Shown: positions 1 through 10,493, counted from the stretch's first letter. The stretch is DNA of 64,000 nucleotides from Vibrio sp. ED004 (GCF_023206395.1 NZ_CP066149.1:2480001-2544000); one strand, 5' to 3'. The notes: generated by a model not told the origin, from the letters alone. Program-made: numbers and translations.

Positions 1-177
1 GAACTGGCACACAGCTCAGTACGTTTCTCATTCGGCCGTTTCACAACGGAAGAAGAAATCGACTACGCGATTGCACAAATCCGTGTAGCGGTAAACAAAT
101 TACGCGACATGTCTCCTCTATGGGATATGTATAAAGAAGGGATTGATTTGAACACTGTTGAGTGGGCTCATCACTAA
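1..177 (+). CDS. iscS: Cysteine desulfurase IscS, C-terminal end (partial)
   Basis: The window opens inside this gene; only the last 58 residues and the stop are present. The tail reads [20 protein letters not shown] and ends in VEWAHH, which matches the C-terminus of IscS as I know it from E. coli. IscS is the PLP-dependent enzyme that takes sulfur from cysteine and passes it to IscU for Fe-S cluster assembly. The active-site cysteine and PLP lysine lie upstream of the window. iscU follows after 33 bases, as in the standard isc operon. Confidence 0.95.
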   Translation, partial: ELAHSSVRFSFGRFTTEEEIDYAIAQIRVAVNKLRDMSPLWDMYKEGIDLNTVEWAHH

Positions 178-210
178 TCTCACGGAAATAGAGGATTCGA
201 GGTAACTATC

Positions 211-588
211 ATGGCATATAGCGAAAAAGTAATTGATCACTACGAAAACCCACGTAACGTAGGTTCGTTTGATAAAGAAGACCCAAGTGTAGGTAGCGGC
301 ATGGTTGGCGCACCGGCTTGTGGTGACGTAATGAAACTGCAAATCAAAGTATCTGCAGAAGGTATTATTGAAGACGCAAAATTCAAGACTTACGGTTGCG
401 GTAGCGCAATCGCTTCTAGCTCACTAGTAACTGAGTGGGTTAAAGGTAAAAGCATTGATGAAGCAGCGGCTATCAAAAACTCTGAAATTGCAGAAGAATT
501 AGAATTGCCACCAGTGAAAGTTCACTGTTCAATTCTTGCTGAAGATGCAATCAAAGCAGCAGTTGCGGATTACAAAAAGAAGCACTAA
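211..588 (+). CDS. iscU: Fe-S cluster assembly scaffold IscU
   Basis: Scaffold on which 2Fe-2S clusters are built from IscS-derived sulfur before HscA/HscB-assisted transfer. The 125-residue length is normal. The three cluster-ligand cysteines are visible at C37 (in GAPACGD), C63 (in TYGCGSA) and C106 (in KVHCSIL), with D39 next to the first. LPPVK at 99-103 is the motif that HscA recognises in this family. It lies between iscS and iscA in the conserved operon. A hairpin without a T-tract follows the gene. Confidence 0.98.
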   Translation: MAYSEKVIDHYENPRNVGSFDKEDPSVGSGMVGAPACGDVMKLQIKVSAEGIIEDAKFKTYGCGSAIASSSLVTEWVKGKSIDEAAAIKNSEIAEELELPPVKVHCSILAEDAIKAAVADYKKKH

Positions 589-627
589 TCGCTTCTACAA
601 GGTAATCACTTCAAAAAAGTAATATTT

Positions 628-648
628 GGGAGCATCCTTTGTGCTCCC
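628..648 (+). other. Intercistronic hairpin between iscU and iscA
   Basis: GGGAGCA and TGCTCCC form a 7-bp stem around a 7-nt loop in the iscU-iscA gap. No T-run follows, so a full terminator is unlikely. It may be a processing or mRNA-stability element that adjusts scaffold levels against downstream genes. That role is inference. Confidence 0.4.
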
Positions 649-686
649 CCTGAGTTCTCAATTTATATAAAACACAAGGTTGTAGT

Positions 687-1010
687 ATGGCCATCACCAT
701 GACAGATACGGCAGCAAGCCGAGTTCAAGCTTTCCTAGATAACCGAGGTAAAGGTATCGGGTTGCGCTTAGCGGTAAAAACTACTGGCTGTTCGGGTATG
801 GCGTATGTACTGGAATTCGTTGACGAGCTTAACGAAGAAGACGAAGTGTTCGAGCATTCAGGTGTTAAGGTCATCATTGATCCAAAGAGCCTAGTTTACC
901 TAGACGGTACTGAGCTTGATTACGTAAAAGAAGGCCTAAACGAAGGTTTTGAATTCAACAACCCGAACGCGAAAGGCGAATGTGGTTGTGGTGAGAGCTT
1001 CAATGTATAA
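687..1010 (+). CDS. iscA: Iron-sulfur cluster assembly / carrier protein IscA
   Basis: A-type Fe-S carrier that accepts clusters from IscU and delivers them to apoproteins. At 107 residues it is the usual length. The three conserved cysteines are C35 (TGCSGM) and C99/C101 in the C-terminal ECGCGE motif. It sits between iscU and hscB as in E. coli. The downstream gap to hscB is 84 bases and carries two hairpins. Confidence 0.97.
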   Translation: MAITMTDTAASRVQAFLDNRGKGIGLRLAVKTTGCSGMAYVLEFVDELNEEDEVFEHSGVKVIIDPKSLVYLDGTELDYVKEGLNEGFEFNNPNAKGECGCGESFNV

Positions 1011-1076
1011 ACGCCTCAATCGTTGAGCGTTTATAGTGAGCGAAGAATAAAATTAGGCTCTATTTAAAGAGCCTAA
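1009..1076 (+). other. Two hairpins in the iscA-hscB gap
   Basis: The first hairpin pairs TAAACGC-TCAA with TTGAGCGTTTA (1009-1033) and overlaps the iscA stop. The second pairs TTAGGCTC with GAGCCTAA (1053-1076). Neither has a good T-tract on the plus strand. They may separate expression of the scaffold genes from the chaperone genes; this is inference. Confidence 0.4.
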
Positions 1077-1094
1077 ACTTAGGACCACCGTTAG

Positions 1095-1610
1095 ATGAAT
1101 CATTTCGAATTATTTGGGCTACCACTTCAGTTTCAACTGGATGGTAGCCTTCTTTCTTCTCAGTTTAGAGATCTGCAACGCCAATTCCACCCTGATAAAT
1201 TTGCCACAGCTTCTGAGCGAGATCGCCTATTAGCCGTGCAAAAAGCTGCGCAAATTAACGATGCGTACCAGGTGTTGAAGAATCCAATCAGCCGAGCTGA
1301 ATACCTGTTAGTACAACATGGTGAGGATATTCGCGGCGAGCAGCAGACCATGCAAGATCCTATGTTCCTGATGGAGCAAATGGAATTGCGTGAAGAGCTA
1401 GAAGACATCGCCGACAGTTCTGATCCAGAAGATGCATTGTTTGCATTTGAAGGAAAGGTTAGCAAAATGTATAAACAACAATTAAGCGCTATCCAACAAG
1501 AACTCGACAGCGAAGCTTGGTTAGAAGCTGCAGACCGAGTAAGAAAGCTTAAGTTTATTGCAAAATTAAAGAATGAAATCGAGTTAGTTGAAGATCGTCT
1601 GATCGGCTAG
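1095..1610 (+). CDS. hscB: Co-chaperone HscB (J-protein for HscA)
   Basis: J-type co-chaperone that binds IscU and stimulates the HscA ATPase during cluster transfer. The 171-residue protein has an N-terminal J domain with the HPD signature at 32-34 (RQFHPDKF), followed by a helical C-terminal domain that in the family binds IscU. It is immediately upstream of hscA with 22 bases between them, the normal order. Confidence 0.97.
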   Translation: MNHFELFGLPLQFQLDGSLLSSQFRDLQRQFHPDKFATASERDRLLAVQKAAQINDAYQVLKNPISRAEYLLVQHGEDIRGEQQTMQDPMFLMEQMELREELEDIADSSDPEDALFAFEGKVSKMYKQQLSAIQQELDSEAWLEAADRVRKLKFIAKLKNEIELVEDRLIG

Positions 1611-1632
1611 TTCGTATAACAAGGACACATCC

Positions 1633-3483
1633 ATGGCACTACTTCAGATTGCAGAACCAGGGCAAAGCGCCGCTCCTCACCAGCACAAGCTTGCTGTGGG
1701 TATTGATTTAGGTACAACAAACTCATTGGTTGCGGCAGTGCGCAGTGGTGAGGCGAGCACGCTCGTTGATCAACAAGGTCGCAGTATTCTGCCTTCCGTT
1801 GTTCACTATACGTCAGAGTCGTATACGACTGGTGATGAAGCTCGTGCAAATGCACAGACAGATCCTAAAAATACCATTATCTCGGTGAAGCGATTAATCG
1901 GTCGTTCATTGTCAGATATCCAACAGCGATACCCGTCTCTGCCATATCAGTTTGAAGAAAGTGATAATGGTCTGCCTGTGATTCGCACAGAACAAGGCAA
2001 CAAGAACCCAATTCAAGTATCTGCAGACATTCTGCGAGCGCTAGGTCAACGTGCTGAGTCTACACTAGGTGGCGAACTATCTGGTGCTGTGATTACCGTT
2101 CCTGCGTACTTTGATGATGCACAGCGTGCAGGTACGAAAGACGCGGCGCAACTTGCTGGTCTTCACGTGTTACGTCTTCTTAATGAACCCACTGCGGCAG
2201 CGATTGCCTACGGTTTGGATTCAGGTAAAGAAGGTGTTATCGCGGTTTACGACTTAGGTGGCGGTACGTTTGATATCTCAATCTTGCGCCTATCTAAAGG
2301 TGTTTTTGAAGTTCTAGCAACAGGCGGTGACTCTGCACTAGGCGGCGACGACTTTGACCATCTAGTCGCTGATCACTTCCAAGAGCAAATCGGCTTATCA
2401 GAGCTTACGGCAGAACAGAACCGTATTCTTCTTGATGCAGCAACAGAAGCAAAGATTGGCTTGTCTGAAGCGGAAAGTGTTGATGTTGACGTGCTGGGTT
2501 GGTCTGGTTCATTAACTCGTGAAGAGTTTGAAGACATCATAAAGCCACTTGTAAAGAAAACATTGCTTTCATGCCGTCGTGCTTTGAAAGATGCAGAAGT
2601 TGACGCTGACGAAGTGCTAGAAGTCGTGATGGTGGGTGGTTCTACTCGTACATTGCTTGTACGTGAAATGGTCGGTGACTTCTTTGGTCGCACGCCGTTA
2701 ACCAGCATTAACCCTGATGAAGTGGTTGCGATTGGCGCATCAATTCAAGCGGACATTCTAGTTGGCAACAAGCCAGACTCTGAAATGCTACTTCTGGACG
2801 TTATTCCTTTATCGCTCGGTATCGAAACTATGGGTGGCTTGGTCGAAAAGATCATCCCTCGTAATACCACGATCCCTGTCGCTCGCGCGCAAGAATTTAC
2901 CACGTTCAAAGATGGTCAAACTGCAATGACAGTGCATACCGTTCAAGGCGAACGTGAAATGGTTGACGACTGTCGTTCACTGGCTCGTTTTGCTCTAAAA
3001 GGCATTCCACCAATGGCTGCTGGCGCGGCGCATATTCGAGTGACTTACCAAGTTGATGCTGATGGCTTGCTATCAGTTACGGCGATGGAGAAGAGCACGG
3101 GTGTTCAAGCTGAAATCCAAGTTAAGCCTTCTTACGGCCTAAGCGATGATGAAGTTGCGAACATGCTGAAAGACTCGATGACGTTCGCAAAAGAAGACAT
3201 GCAAGCACGTGCTCTTGCTGAACAGCGTGTAGAAGCGGATCGCGTGATCGAAGGCCTTATTGCTGCGATGCAAGCTGACGGCGACGAACTGCTTAACGAA
3301 CAAGAAAAGCAGCAGCTGCTACAAGCGATTGAAACACTTATCGAAGTGCGCAATGGCGACAGCGCTGATGCCATTGAAGTAGAAATTAAGAATACCGACA
3401 AAGCGAGCCAAGACTTTGCTTCTCGTCGTATGGATAAATCAATTCGTGCTGCACTGTCAGGTCAGTCAGTCGATAATATTTAA
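1633..3483 (+). CDS. hscA: Hsp70-type Fe-S chaperone HscA
   Basis: Specialised Hsp70 that recognises the LPPVK motif of IscU and drives cluster release. The 616 residues comprise an N-terminal nucleotide-binding domain, with the [12 protein letters not shown] phosphate loop near residue 23 and [10 protein letters not shown] near 207. A substrate-binding domain and helical lid follow. Length and the start [10 protein letters not shown] agree with E. coli HscA. It lies between hscB and fdx. Confidence 0.98.
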   Translation: MALLQIAEPGQSAAPHQHKLAVGIDLGTTNSLVAAVRSGEASTLVDQQGRSILPSVVHYTSESYTTGDEARANAQTDPKNTIISVKRLIGRSLSDIQQRYPSLPYQFEESDNGLPVIRTEQGNKNPIQVSADILRALGQRAESTLGGELSGAVITVPAYFDDAQRAGTKDAAQLAGLHVLRLLNEPTAAAIAYGLDSGKEGVIAVYDLGGGTFDISILRLSKGVFEVLATGGDSALGGDDFDHLVADHFQEQIGLSELTAEQNRILLDAATEAKIGLSEAESVDVDVLGWSGSLTREEFEDIIKPLVKKTLLSCRRALKDAEVDADEVLEVVMVGGSTRTLLVREMVGDFFGRTPLTSINPDEVVAIGASIQADILVGNKPDSEMLLLDVIPLSLGIETMGGLVEKIIPRNTTIPVARAQEFTTFKDGQTAMTVHTVQGEREMVDDCRSLARFALKGIPPMAAGAAHIRVTYQVDADGLLSVTAMEKSTGVQAEIQVKPSYGLSDDEVANMLKDSMTFAKEDMQARALAEQRVEADRVIEGLIAAMQADGDELLNEQEKQQLLQAIETLIEVRNGDSADAIEVEIKNTDKASQDFASRRMDKSIRAALSGQSVDNI

Positions 3484-3503
3484 TAGTTAGAGAATAGATA
3501 AAC

Positions 3504-3842
3504 ATGCCAAAGATTATTGTTTTACCTCACGAAGATCTATGTCCAGAAGGCGCTGTTTTAGAAGCAAAAACTGGTGAGACGGTTCTTGATGTTGCATTGA
3601 AGGCCGGTATTGGTATTGAACACGCATGTGAAAAATCGTGTGCATGTACAACATGTCACGTTGTGATTCGTGAAGGCTTCGATTCTTTAGAAGAGAGTGA
3701 TGACCTAGAAGACGACATGCTAGATAAGGCGTGGGGCTTAGAGATGGAATCTCGCCTTGGTTGCCAAGCGAAAGTGGCTAATGAAGATCTTGTAGTAGAG
3801 ATTCCAAAGTACACATTGAACCTAGCGTCTGAAGATCACTAA
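3504..3842 (+). CDS. fdx: 2Fe-2S ferredoxin Fdx (isc operon)
   Basis: Adrenodoxin-type 2Fe-2S ferredoxin that supplies electrons for cluster assembly. The 112-residue sequence carries the ligand set C42-x5-C48-x2-C51 in HACEKSCACTTCH, plus a distal cysteine in RLGCQAK. It is 20 bases downstream of hscA and is followed by a hairpin and iscX. Confidence 0.97.
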   Translation: MPKIIVLPHEDLCPEGAVLEAKTGETVLDVALKAGIGIEHACEKSCACTTCHVVIREGFDSLEESDDLEDDMLDKAWGLEMESRLGCQAKVANEDLVVEIPKYTLNLASEDH

Positions 3843-3853
3843 GAACTTCTCTA

Positions 3854-3879
3854 CAGTCATGGTGGTTTCGCCATGACTG
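3854..3879 (+). other. Hairpin between fdx and iscX
   Basis: CAGTCATGG pairs with CCATGACTG across an 8-nt loop. There is no T-run, so it is a stem-loop of unknown role in the isc transcript, possibly reducing read-through into iscX. Confidence 0.4.
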
Positions 3880-3959
3880 ATATAACGGTTTAACAAAACT
3901 GGCCTAGAATATAGATCATAAAGGTGACCAAGCGTCGCTAATAAATATAAGGAAGTGTT

Positions 3960-4160
3960 ATGAGCTTGAAGTGGATTGATTCGCGAGACATCGCAATTGA
4001 GCTATGTGATTTGTACCCTGATACTGATCCTAAAACGGTACGTTTTACCGATCTGCATCAATGGGTGCTAGACCTTGAAGAGTTTGATGACGAGCCTAAC
4101 CACTCGAATGAAAAAATCTTAGAGGCTATTATTTTGTGCTGGATGGATGAGATGGATTAA
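3960..4160 (+). CDS. iscX: Fe-S cluster assembly protein IscX
   Basis: Small acidic 66-residue protein of the IscX (YfhJ) family, known to bind IscS and iron and to modulate cluster assembly. It starts [17 protein letters not shown] and ends CWMDEMD, typical of the family. It is the last gene of the isc operon and is followed by a strong terminator. A good Shine-Dalgarno sequence (AAGGAAG) precedes the ATG. Confidence 0.95.
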   Translation: MSLKWIDSRDIAIELCDLYPDTDPKTVRFTDLHQWVLDLEEFDDEPNHSNEKILEAIILCWMDEMD

Positions 4161-4234
4161 TCCTCTCATCTAATGATTTGGTCGCGGGTTGGAACCACTC
4201 CAATATAAAACGCAGCCAAGTTAACAATTCTTAC

Positions 4235-4267
4235 CAAAAAAAGCGGACCTTATGGTCCGTTTTTTTA
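4235..4267 (+). terminator. Rho-independent terminator of the isc operon
   Basis: GCGGACC pairs with GGTCCGT around a TTAT loop, with an A-run before and a T-run after. It can act in both directions and closes the isc operon before pepB. Confidence 0.85.
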
Positions 4268-4366
4268 TCAAAATGACATTTTCCTCCTACATAATGCTAA
4301 CATCAGTGCGCTAATAAAAAATAATCAGAATCACACACTCAAAGTGGTTCGTGACAAGGAGAAATC

Positions 4367-5662
4367 ATGTCTACACAGATGTCAGTATTTTTAAGTCAAG
4401 AAGCTGCCCAGCCTCAGTGGGGAGCAAGAGCTATTTTATCGTTCTCAGAAGCGGGAGCGACAATTCACATTGGTGAAGGCCACGATCTAGGCGCGGTTCA
4501 ACGTGCTGGTCGTACGCTTGACGGACAAGGTATCGCATTCGTTTCACTTCGTGGTGAAGGTTGGGATCTAGAAAGCGTTTGGGCTTTTTACCAAGGCTAC
4601 CGTGGACCAAAGAAAAAGAATGCATTGGAATGGGATGCACTTTCAGAAGCCGACCAAGCTGAGCTAGAAGCTCGCATCCGTGCTACTGATTGGACGCGTG
4701 ACATTATCAACAAAACGGCTGAAGAAGTGGCTCCTCGTCAATTAGCGACGATGGCAGCTGAATACATCAAATCAGTGGCGCCAGCCGGCACAGTAAAAGC
4801 AAAAATCGTTAAAGACAAAGATCTCCTAACTGAAGGTTGGGAAGGCATCTACGCAGTAGGTCGTGGCTCTGAGCGTACATCAGCAATGCTGCAACTGGAC
4901 TTCAACCCAACAGGTGACGAAAACGCACCAGTGTTTGCTTGTCTAGTCGGTAAAGGTATTACGTTTGACTCAGGCGGTTACAGCATCAAACCAGGTCAAT
5001 TCATGACAGCGATGAAGGCTGACATGGGCGGCGCAGCAACCATCACTGGTGGTTTGGGTCTTGCGATTGAACGTGGTCTGAACAAGCGCATCAAGCTTAT
5101 CCTATGTTGTGCAGAGAACATGATCTCTGGTCGTGCATTGAAGCTTGGCGACATCATTACTTACAAAAATGGTAAGACAGTTGAAATCATGAACACCGAT
5201 GCGGAAGGCCGCTTGGTGCTTGCTGATGGTCTGATGTACGCAAGTGCACAAAACCCTGAGCTTATCATCGACTGTGCAACGCTAACTGGCGCCGCTAAAA
5301 ATGCATTAGGTAACGACTACCACGCACTATTAAGCTTCGACGATGAGCTGTCTCACCAAGCGCTAACGGCGGCAAACCAAGAGAAAGAAGGCCTATGGCC
5401 ACTGCCTCTTGCTGATTTCCACCGTGGCATGTTGCCTTCAAACTTTGCTGATCTTTCAAACATCAGCACGGGCGATTACACGCCGGGTGCAAGTACAGCG
5501 GCTGCGTTCCTTTCTTACTTTGTAGATGACTACAAAAAAGGTTGGATTCACATGGATTGCGCAGGTACTTACCGTAAATCAGCAAGTGACAAATGGGCTG
5601 CAGGCGCAACCGGTATGGGCGTTCGTACACTAGCTCGTCTTCTTGTTGACCAAGCAAAATAA
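4367..5662 (+). CDS. pepB: Peptidase B (M17 leucyl aminopeptidase family)
   Basis: Cytosolic broad-specificity aminopeptidase with a two-metal active site. The 431-residue length agrees with E. coli PepB (about 427). Signature segments are [15 protein letters not shown] (metal-binding Lys and Asp) and the M17 motif [14 protein letters not shown] in the C-terminal catalytic domain. The isc-pepB neighbourhood is the conserved enterobacterial and vibrio order. A GACAAGGAG ribosome-binding site precedes the ATG. Confidence 0.95.
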   Translation: MSTQMSVFLSQEAAQPQWGARAILSFSEAGATIHIGEGHDLGAVQRAGRTLDGQGIAFVSLRGEGWDLESVWAFYQGYRGPKKKNALEWDALSEADQAELEARIRATDWTRDIINKTAEEVAPRQLATMAAEYIKSVAPAGTVKAKIVKDKDLLTEGWEGIYAVGRGSERTSAMLQLDFNPTGDENAPVFACLVGKGITFDSGGYSIKPGQFMTAMKADMGGAATITGGLGLAIERGLNKRIKLILCCAENMISGRALKLGDIITYKNGKTVEIMNTDAEGRLVLADGLMYASAQNPELIIDCATLTGAAKNALGNDYHALLSFDDELSHQALTAANQEKEGLWPLPLADFHRGMLPSNFADLSNISTGDYTPGASTAAAFLSYFVDDYKKGWIHMDCAGTYRKSASDKWAAGATGMGVRTLARLLVDQAK

Positions 5663-5769
5663 TAATAAGAGTGAGCGGTATTTCGGTGTCGCTCATTCCT
5701 AAAACTCAGATCGAAAGATCTCAGTAATTTCAGTATTTAATAACAAAAAAATGAAGTGAAGGAATCCCT

Positions 5770-6204
5770 ATGGCTCTAGAAAGAACGTTCTCAATTGTTA
5801 AGCCAGATGCAGTTAAGCGTAACCTTGTTGGTGAAATCTACCACCGTATCGAAAAAGCAGGCCTAGAAATTATTGCTGCTAAGATGGTTCGCCTTACTGA
5901 AGAGCAAGCGAGTGGCTTCTACGCAGAACATGAAGGTAAAGAATTCTTTGGTCCGTTAAAAGAGTTCATGACTTCTGGTCCTATCATGGTTCAAGTACTT
6001 GAAGGCGAAAACGCAATCGCTCGTTACCGCGAACTTATGGGTAAAACTAACCCAGAAGAAGCGGCGTGCGGCACGATCCGCGCTGATTACGCAATCAGCA
6101 TGCGTTACAACTCAGTACACGGTAGCGACAGCCCTGAATCTGCAGCTCGCGAAATCGAATTCTTCTTCCCAGAATCTGAAATTTGTCCGCGTCCAGCTCA
6201 ATAA
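5770..6204 (+). CDS. ndk: Nucleoside diphosphate kinase
   Basis: Transfers the gamma-phosphate of ATP to other nucleoside diphosphates through a phosphohistidine. The 144-residue protein starts [18 protein letters not shown] and carries the active-site motif NSVHGSDS near residue 118, where the histidine is phosphorylated. It is preceded by a GAAGTGAAGGAAT ribosome-binding region and followed by a clear terminator. It lies between pepB and rlmN as in related genomes. Confidence 0.97.
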   Translation: MALERTFSIVKPDAVKRNLVGEIYHRIEKAGLEIIAAKMVRLTEEQASGFYAEHEGKEFFGPLKEFMTSGPIMVQVLEGENAIARYRELMGKTNPEEAACGTIRADYAISMRYNSVHGSDSPESAAREIEFFFPESEICPRPAQ

Positions 6205-6224
6205 TCGGCACAGCAAATCATTCT

Positions 6225-6253
6225 AAAGGCTTCACTTCGGTGAGGCCTTTTTT
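6225..6253 (+). terminator. Terminator after ndk
   Basis: AAAGGCTTCAC pairs with GTGAGGCCTTT (one G-T pair) around TTCG, followed by a T-run. Confidence 0.85.
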
Positions 6254-6289
6254 GTATGTGGATTTTACGTTAGAGACAGTTTACCTAGT

Positions 6290-6393
6290 CGTCATTCCCG
6301 ATAGTGACGAAGGAGCGTAATCGGGAATCTCTGTTTGTTATTGGAGATTCCAGATACCTCGTCCCTCGGTTCTGGAATGACGGGCTTTGAGGA
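6290..6393. repeat. Palindromic intergenic repeat, copy 1
   Basis: About 104 bp starting CGTCATTCCCGAT and running through TTCTGGAATGACG. It contains two internal stem-loops: ATTCCCGAT/ATCGGGAAT, and GGAGATTCCAGA facing TTCTGGAATGACG. The outer ends CGTCATTCC/GGAATGACG are also inverted. Copies 2 and 3 follow in this gap and another lies around the IS element at 39.2/40.6 kb. Confidence 0.8.
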
Positions 6394-6441
6394 GTTCATG
6401 ACCTGATGGCTATGAATGGAAAGTTACTGGGTAAATTTTTA

Positions 6442-6545
6442 CGTCATTCTCGATAGCGACGAAGGAGCGTAGTCGGAATCTGAGTTTGTTATTGGAGATT
6501 CCAGATACTTCGTTCCTCAGTTCTGGAATGACGGGATTTGAGGAG
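6442..6545. repeat. Palindromic intergenic repeat, copy 2
   Basis: A second, nearly identical copy of the 104-bp palindromic repeat in direct orientation. It begins CGTCATTCTCGATAGCGACG and ends after TTCTGGAATGACGGGATTTGAG. The spacer between copies also shows similarity, so the array probably grew by duplication. Confidence 0.8.
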
Positions 6546-6621
6546 CTAGTGACCTGGTGACGATGAATTGCGGGGGCTACAATCTCGTAGTAAATCTTAC
6601 CGAGCTGTTGGAGATTATTTA

Positions 6622-6661
6622 CGTCATTCCCGAAAGCGACGGAGGAGAGTAATCGGGAATC
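6622..6661. repeat. Palindromic intergenic repeat, half copy 3
   Basis: Only the left stem-loop is present: CGTCATTCCCGAAAGCGACG through TAATCGGGAAT. The second stem-loop is missing. The rest of this 620-base ndk-rlmN gap holds only the rlmN promoter. Confidence 0.75.
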
Positions 6662-6760
6662 TTTTCTTTAAATTGGGTAATCTCAAGTCGATAAATACAG
6701 TTGTGCAATTTTTAATCGCTTAAGTTTGAATGTCTTAATAAACACAGGGTTTTACAGTGC

Positions 6761-6789
6761 TTGTTGAAGTTGCGTAAAGCCTGTACAAT
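6761..6789 (+). promoter_or_regulatory. Likely sigma-70 promoter of rlmN
   Basis: TTGTTG (6761-6766) and TACAAT (6784-6789) are separated by exactly 17 bases and lie about 40 bases upstream of the rlmN ATG. Call made by eye on hexamer match and spacing. Confidence 0.55.
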
Positions 6790-6827
6790 TCGCGCCCTTA
6801 ATTATTGTTCCGTCATTGAGAGGCATC

Positions 6828-7970
6828 ATGACCACAGCTAAAGTCAATCTACTCGATTTTGATCGTAAAGGTCTTCGTAAATTTTTCACAGAAGAACTGA
6901 ATGAGAAAGCGTTTCGAGCAGAGCAAGTGATGAAGTGGATTTATCACTTCGGTGTCGATGACTTCGAACAGATGAACAACATCAACAAAAAACTGCGTGA
7001 AAAACTTCAACGTCGTTGTGAGATTGTTGCACCTGTTGTTTCTGAAGCTCAACACTCTTCAGATGGCACAATTAAATGGGCGATGAGCGTTGGCGACCAA
7101 GACGTTGAAACGGTATACATCCCAGATGGCGACCGTGCGACGCTGTGTGTATCTTCACAGGTTGGTTGTGCACTTGAATGTAAGTTCTGCTCTACAGCTC
7201 AACAAGGCTTTAACCGTAACCTAAAAGTTTCAGAGATTGTTGGCCAAATCTGGCGTGCATCTCGCGAAATCGGCCTAGAGAAAGAAACTGGTCGTCGTCC
7301 AATTACTAACGTCGTAATGATGGGTATGGGCGAGCCTCTATTGAACATGAAGAACCTAATGCCATCATTAGAAATCATGCTTGATGACCTAGGCTTCGCA
7401 CTGTCTAAGCGTCGTGTAACCGTATCAACTTCTGGTGTTGTTTCTGGCCTTGACCAAATGACTGACAACATCGATGTGGCACTGGCTATTTCTCTACACG
7501 CGCCAAACGATGAACTTCGTAGCCAAATCATGCCGATCAACGATCGTTGGGATATTCAAGACTTCCTAGCGTCTGTTCGTCGTTACATTGCATCTTCAAA
7601 TGCTAACCGCGGTAAAGTGACAGTTGAGTACGTTCTATTGGATCATGTGAATGACGATATGGACCACGCTCGTGAACTTGCTGAGCTAATGAAAGATACG
7701 CCATGTAAGATCAACCTGATTCCATTTAACCCTTACCCGGGTTCGCCATACAAGAAGCCAAGCAACTCTCGTATTGACCGCTTCCAAAAAACACTGATGG
7801 AATACAACTACACAGTAACCGTTCGTAAGACTCGTGGTGATGATATTGATGCCGCATGTGGTCAGTTAGTCGGTGATGTGATTGATAGAACCAAACGTAC
7901 CAAAATGATCAAAGCAGCCTCAGAAGCGAACTTGATTGCCGGTGGTGTGATTGAAGTAAAAGCGGTATAA
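6828..7970 (+). CDS. rlmN: Dual-specificity 23S rRNA / tRNA methyltransferase RlmN
   Basis: Radical-SAM enzyme that methylates C2 of A2503 in 23S rRNA and A37 of some tRNAs. The radical-SAM motif CxxxCxxC is in [13 protein letters not shown], and conserved segments such as [13 protein letters not shown] and [14 protein letters not shown] are present. The ATG at 6828 is chosen over an in-frame TTG at 6816, because the RlmN family starts close to the K-NLLD segment. This gives 380 residues. It is followed by a strong terminator. Confidence 0.96.
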   Translation: MTTAKVNLLDFDRKGLRKFFTEELNEKAFRAEQVMKWIYHFGVDDFEQMNNINKKLREKLQRRCEIVAPVVSEAQHSSDGTIKWAMSVGDQDVETVYIPDGDRATLCVSSQVGCALECKFCSTAQQGFNRNLKVSEIVGQIWRASREIGLEKETGRRPITNVVMMGMGEPLLNMKNLMPSLEIMLDDLGFALSKRRVTVSTSGVVSGLDQMTDNIDVALAISLHAPNDELRSQIMPINDRWDIQDFLASVRRYIASSNANRGKVTVEYVLLDHVNDDMDHARELAELMKDTPCKINLIPFNPYPGSPYKKPSNSRIDRFQKTLMEYNYTVTVRKTRGDDIDAACGQLVGDVIDRTKRTKMIKAASEANLIAGGVIEVKAV

Positions 7971-8410
7971 AACGCGAATTGAACCTAAACAAGCCAGAAG
8001 TCTTACTTCTGGCTTGTTGCTTTTCTGGGGTATGGTTTTTCTATTTTTGGACTTCTTGCCCACGCTTTCTTACATTTTTCGTCAAATTTTGGACAAAACC
8101 ATGAGCTGACGGTAAATTTTGTTTAAAGTGTTTTTGCCTTGTAATGGCATTAGCTTATGATTAACTAATCTTAAATTAATTTAAGTGCTCGCTTGCTACT
8201 GATCATCAATATGTCTATTTAGGTTGGCTACTTGATAAACTAGCTTCCTGAGAAGGTCATCCATAACACTATGCGTGACGTTCGTCTTTAAGGGTTGATG
8301 ATTTAGGTAACAGGAAAAATTCCACATAAAGTGGGTTGTTAGATTGAGCTTAAACGACAATAAAAACCGCTCTCGTCAACCTGCGATAATACTTTAGAAG
8401 TTCACTCTCT
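7971..8410 (+). other. Intergenic gap rlmN-rodZ: terminator at 7988-8024, otherwise nothing recognised
   Basis: AACAAGCCAGAAGT pairs perfectly with ACTTCTGGCTTGTT (7988-8018), followed by GCTTTT, a clear rlmN terminator. The remaining 380 bases are AT-rich and probably hold the rodZ promoter, but no gene is visible. In pseudomonads pilF/pilW sits between rlmN and rodZ; no trace of it is seen here. Confidence 0.7.
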
Positions 8411-9364
8411 ATGAACACAGAACACGAAACACAAACGCAAGAAACGATTGCTCCTGCTTTAGAAGCTGGAACGCTGCTTAAGAATAAGCGCGAATCTCTT
8501 GGTTTAACGCAAAAGCAGATTTCAGATCGCCTGAAACTTCGTATTACGTTGATCCAGCAAATTGAAGAAAACCAATTCGAATCAGACCAAGTCGCAACGT
8601 TCATGCGTGGCTACATTCGTTCATACGCGAAATACGTCAATCTTGATGAAAAAGTGGTACTGAACGCGCTTCATCATGCTGGTGATGCTCAACATCAAGA
8701 ACAAGAAATGCTGAGCTTCTCTCGTAAAACAAAAACCGAGAAGCACAACAGCCGCATTATGATCCTTACTTGGAGCATTTTTGCTGTGATTGCTGGTATC
8801 TCTTCACTTTGGTGGTGGCAGAACCAACAACAAGACACCCTATCTCAATCTCTAGTGAATACTGAAAGCTCAGAAGAGCTTACCGTAGAAGAGTCACTTG
8901 ATCCTGAATTCGCTTCTTTAGAAGTGATTGAAGCGGAACAAAACGACGCTGCTTCTGCTATTGAAGACACTGAAGGCCTTACTGCAATCAGTGATGCGGC
9001 AGATACTTCAGAGGCTTTAACGCAAACTGATGAGACTGACGCACATTCAGCAACAGAGTCTGAAACCGCAGCTGTAGTTGCTGCTGAGCCAGAAGCGGTT
9101 GAAGCAGACGCTGCTCCTGAAGTTATAGCGAACGAGTTAGTGATGCAGTTCTCTGCTGATTGCTGGATCCAAGTAAAAGATGCAACAGGTAAAACCCTGT
9201 CGACTGGCATCAAAAAAGCAGGTCAGTCATTAAATCTATCAGGAACTGCGCCATATAAAGTGATTCTAGGTGCGCCAGAGGGCGTATCAATGACATTTGC
9301 AAGTGAACCTGTCGACCTTTCTGGGTATACTTCAGGCAAAGTAGCCAGAATAACCTTACCTTAG
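8411..9364 (+). CDS. rodZ: Cytoskeletal cell-shape protein RodZ
   Basis: Inner-membrane bitopic protein that links MreB to the elongation machinery and maintains rod shape. Architecture of the 317 residues: a cytoplasmic helix-turn-helix at about 20-90 ([18 protein letters not shown]), one membrane span at about 115-135 ([19 protein letters not shown]), a long Asp/Glu/Ala-rich periplasmic linker at about 145-235, and a C-terminal beta domain (DUF4115-like). ispG starts 7 bases downstream, so the two are probably cotranscribed. Confidence 0.92.
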   Translation: MNTEHETQTQETIAPALEAGTLLKNKRESLGLTQKQISDRLKLRITLIQQIEENQFESDQVATFMRGYIRSYAKYVNLDEKVVLNALHHAGDAQHQEQEMLSFSRKTKTEKHNSRIMILTWSIFAVIAGISSLWWWQNQQQDTLSQSLVNTESSEELTVEESLDPEFASLEVIEAEQNDAASAIEDTEGLTAISDAADTSEALTQTDETDAHSATESETAAVVAAEPEAVEADAAPEVIANELVMQFSADCWIQVKDATGKTLSTGIKKAGQSLNLSGTAPYKVILGAPEGVSMTFASEPVDLSGYTSGKVARITLP

Positions 9365-9371
9365 AGTTAAT

Positions 9372-10493
9372 ATGCAACACGAATCTCCTATTATTCGTCG
9401 CAAATCAACCCGTATTTATGTGGGTGATGTGCCGATCGGTGATGGTGCACCAATTGCTGTGCAATCCATGACCAACACAAGAACAACAGATGTAGCCGCG
9501 ACCGTTGCTCAAATTCGAGCTTTGGAAAAAGTTGGCGCTGATATCGTTCGCGTATCTGTACCGACTATGGATGCCGCTGAAGCCTTTAAGCTAATCAAGC
9601 AGCAGGTTTCTGTTCCTTTGGTTGCTGACATTCACTTCGACTACCGTATTGCTCTTAAAGTGGCAGAGTACGGCGTTGACTGTCTGCGTATCAACCCAGG
9701 TAACATCGGTAACGAAAGCCGTATCCGTTCTGTTGTTGATTGTGCACGCGATATGAATATTCCGATTCGTATTGGTGTTAACGGCGGCTCTCTTGAAAAA
9801 GAGATCCAAGAGAAATACACAGAACCTACAGCAGAAGCACTTGTTGAATCTGCAATGCGTCACGTAGATATCCTAGACCGTCTGAACTTTGATCAATTTA
9901 AAGTCAGCGTTAAGGCGTCTGACGTATTCCTAGCCGTCGGTTCTTACCGTTTGCTGGCTAAGCAGATTGATCAGCCGCTTCACCTTGGTATTACCGAAGC
10001 TGGTGGTGCACGTGCTGGTGCAGTTAAGTCTTCTGTTGGTTTAGGTATGCTTCTTTCTGAAGGTATCGGCGATACGCTACGTATCTCACTAGCCGCTGAT
10101 CCAGTTGAAGAGATCAAAGTTGGTTTTGATATTCTTAAATCTTTGCGCATTCGCTCGCGTGGCATCAACTTCATTGCTTGCCCGAGCTGTTCACGTCAAG
10201 AGTTCGATGTTATTAACACTGTTAATGCCCTTGAAGAGCGCCTAGAAGACGTTATCACCCCAATGGATGTATCAATCATCGGTTGTGTGGTTAACGGCCC
10301 TGGTGAAGCTGAAGTGTCTCACTTAGGCCTAGCGGGTAGTGCACGAAAGAGTGCCTTCTACGAAGACGGTAAGCGTCAGAAAGAGCGTTTTGACAACGAT
10401 GACCTTGTCGACAAGCTTGAAGCAAAGATCCGAGCAAAAGCGTCAGTGCTTGATAAAGCAAATCGCATTGATGTAGAAAACTTAGAAGATTAA
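9372..10493 (+). CDS. ispG: 4-hydroxy-3-methylbut-2-enyl diphosphate synthase (flavodoxin), IspG
   Basis: 4Fe-4S enzyme of the MEP isoprenoid pathway that converts MEcPP to HMBPP. The 373-residue protein begins with the TIM-barrel segment [20 protein letters not shown]. It carries the cluster cysteines in [13 protein letters not shown] and [12 protein letters not shown]. It overlaps no neighbour, but is only 7 bases after rodZ and 70 bases before hisS. Confidence 0.97.
   Translation: MQHESPIIRRKSTRIYVGDVPIGDGAPIAVQSMTNTRTTDVAATVAQIRALEKVGADIVRVSVPTMDAAEAFKLIKQQVSVPLVADIHFDYRIALKVAEYGVDCLRINPGNIGNESRIRSVVDCARDMNIPIRIGVNGGSLEKEIQEKYTEPTAEALVESAMRHVDILDRLNFDQFKVSVKASDVFLAVGSYRLLAKQIDQPLHLGITEAGGARAGAVKSSVGLGMLLSEGIGDTLRISLAADPVEEIKVGFDILKSLRIRSRGINFIACPSCSRQEFDVINTVNALEERLEDVITPMDVSIIGCVVNGPGEAEVSHLGLAGSARKSAFYEDGKRQKERFDNDDLVDKLEAKIRAKASVLDKANRIDVENLED

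Noticed and set aside
2373..2708. Long open frame antisense to hscA, and similar antisense frames inside ispG, guaB, ureC and others
   Set aside because: They lie entirely inside well-supported genes on the other strand, have no ribosome-binding site and their predicted proteins are low-complexity or Ser/Cys-rich shadows.
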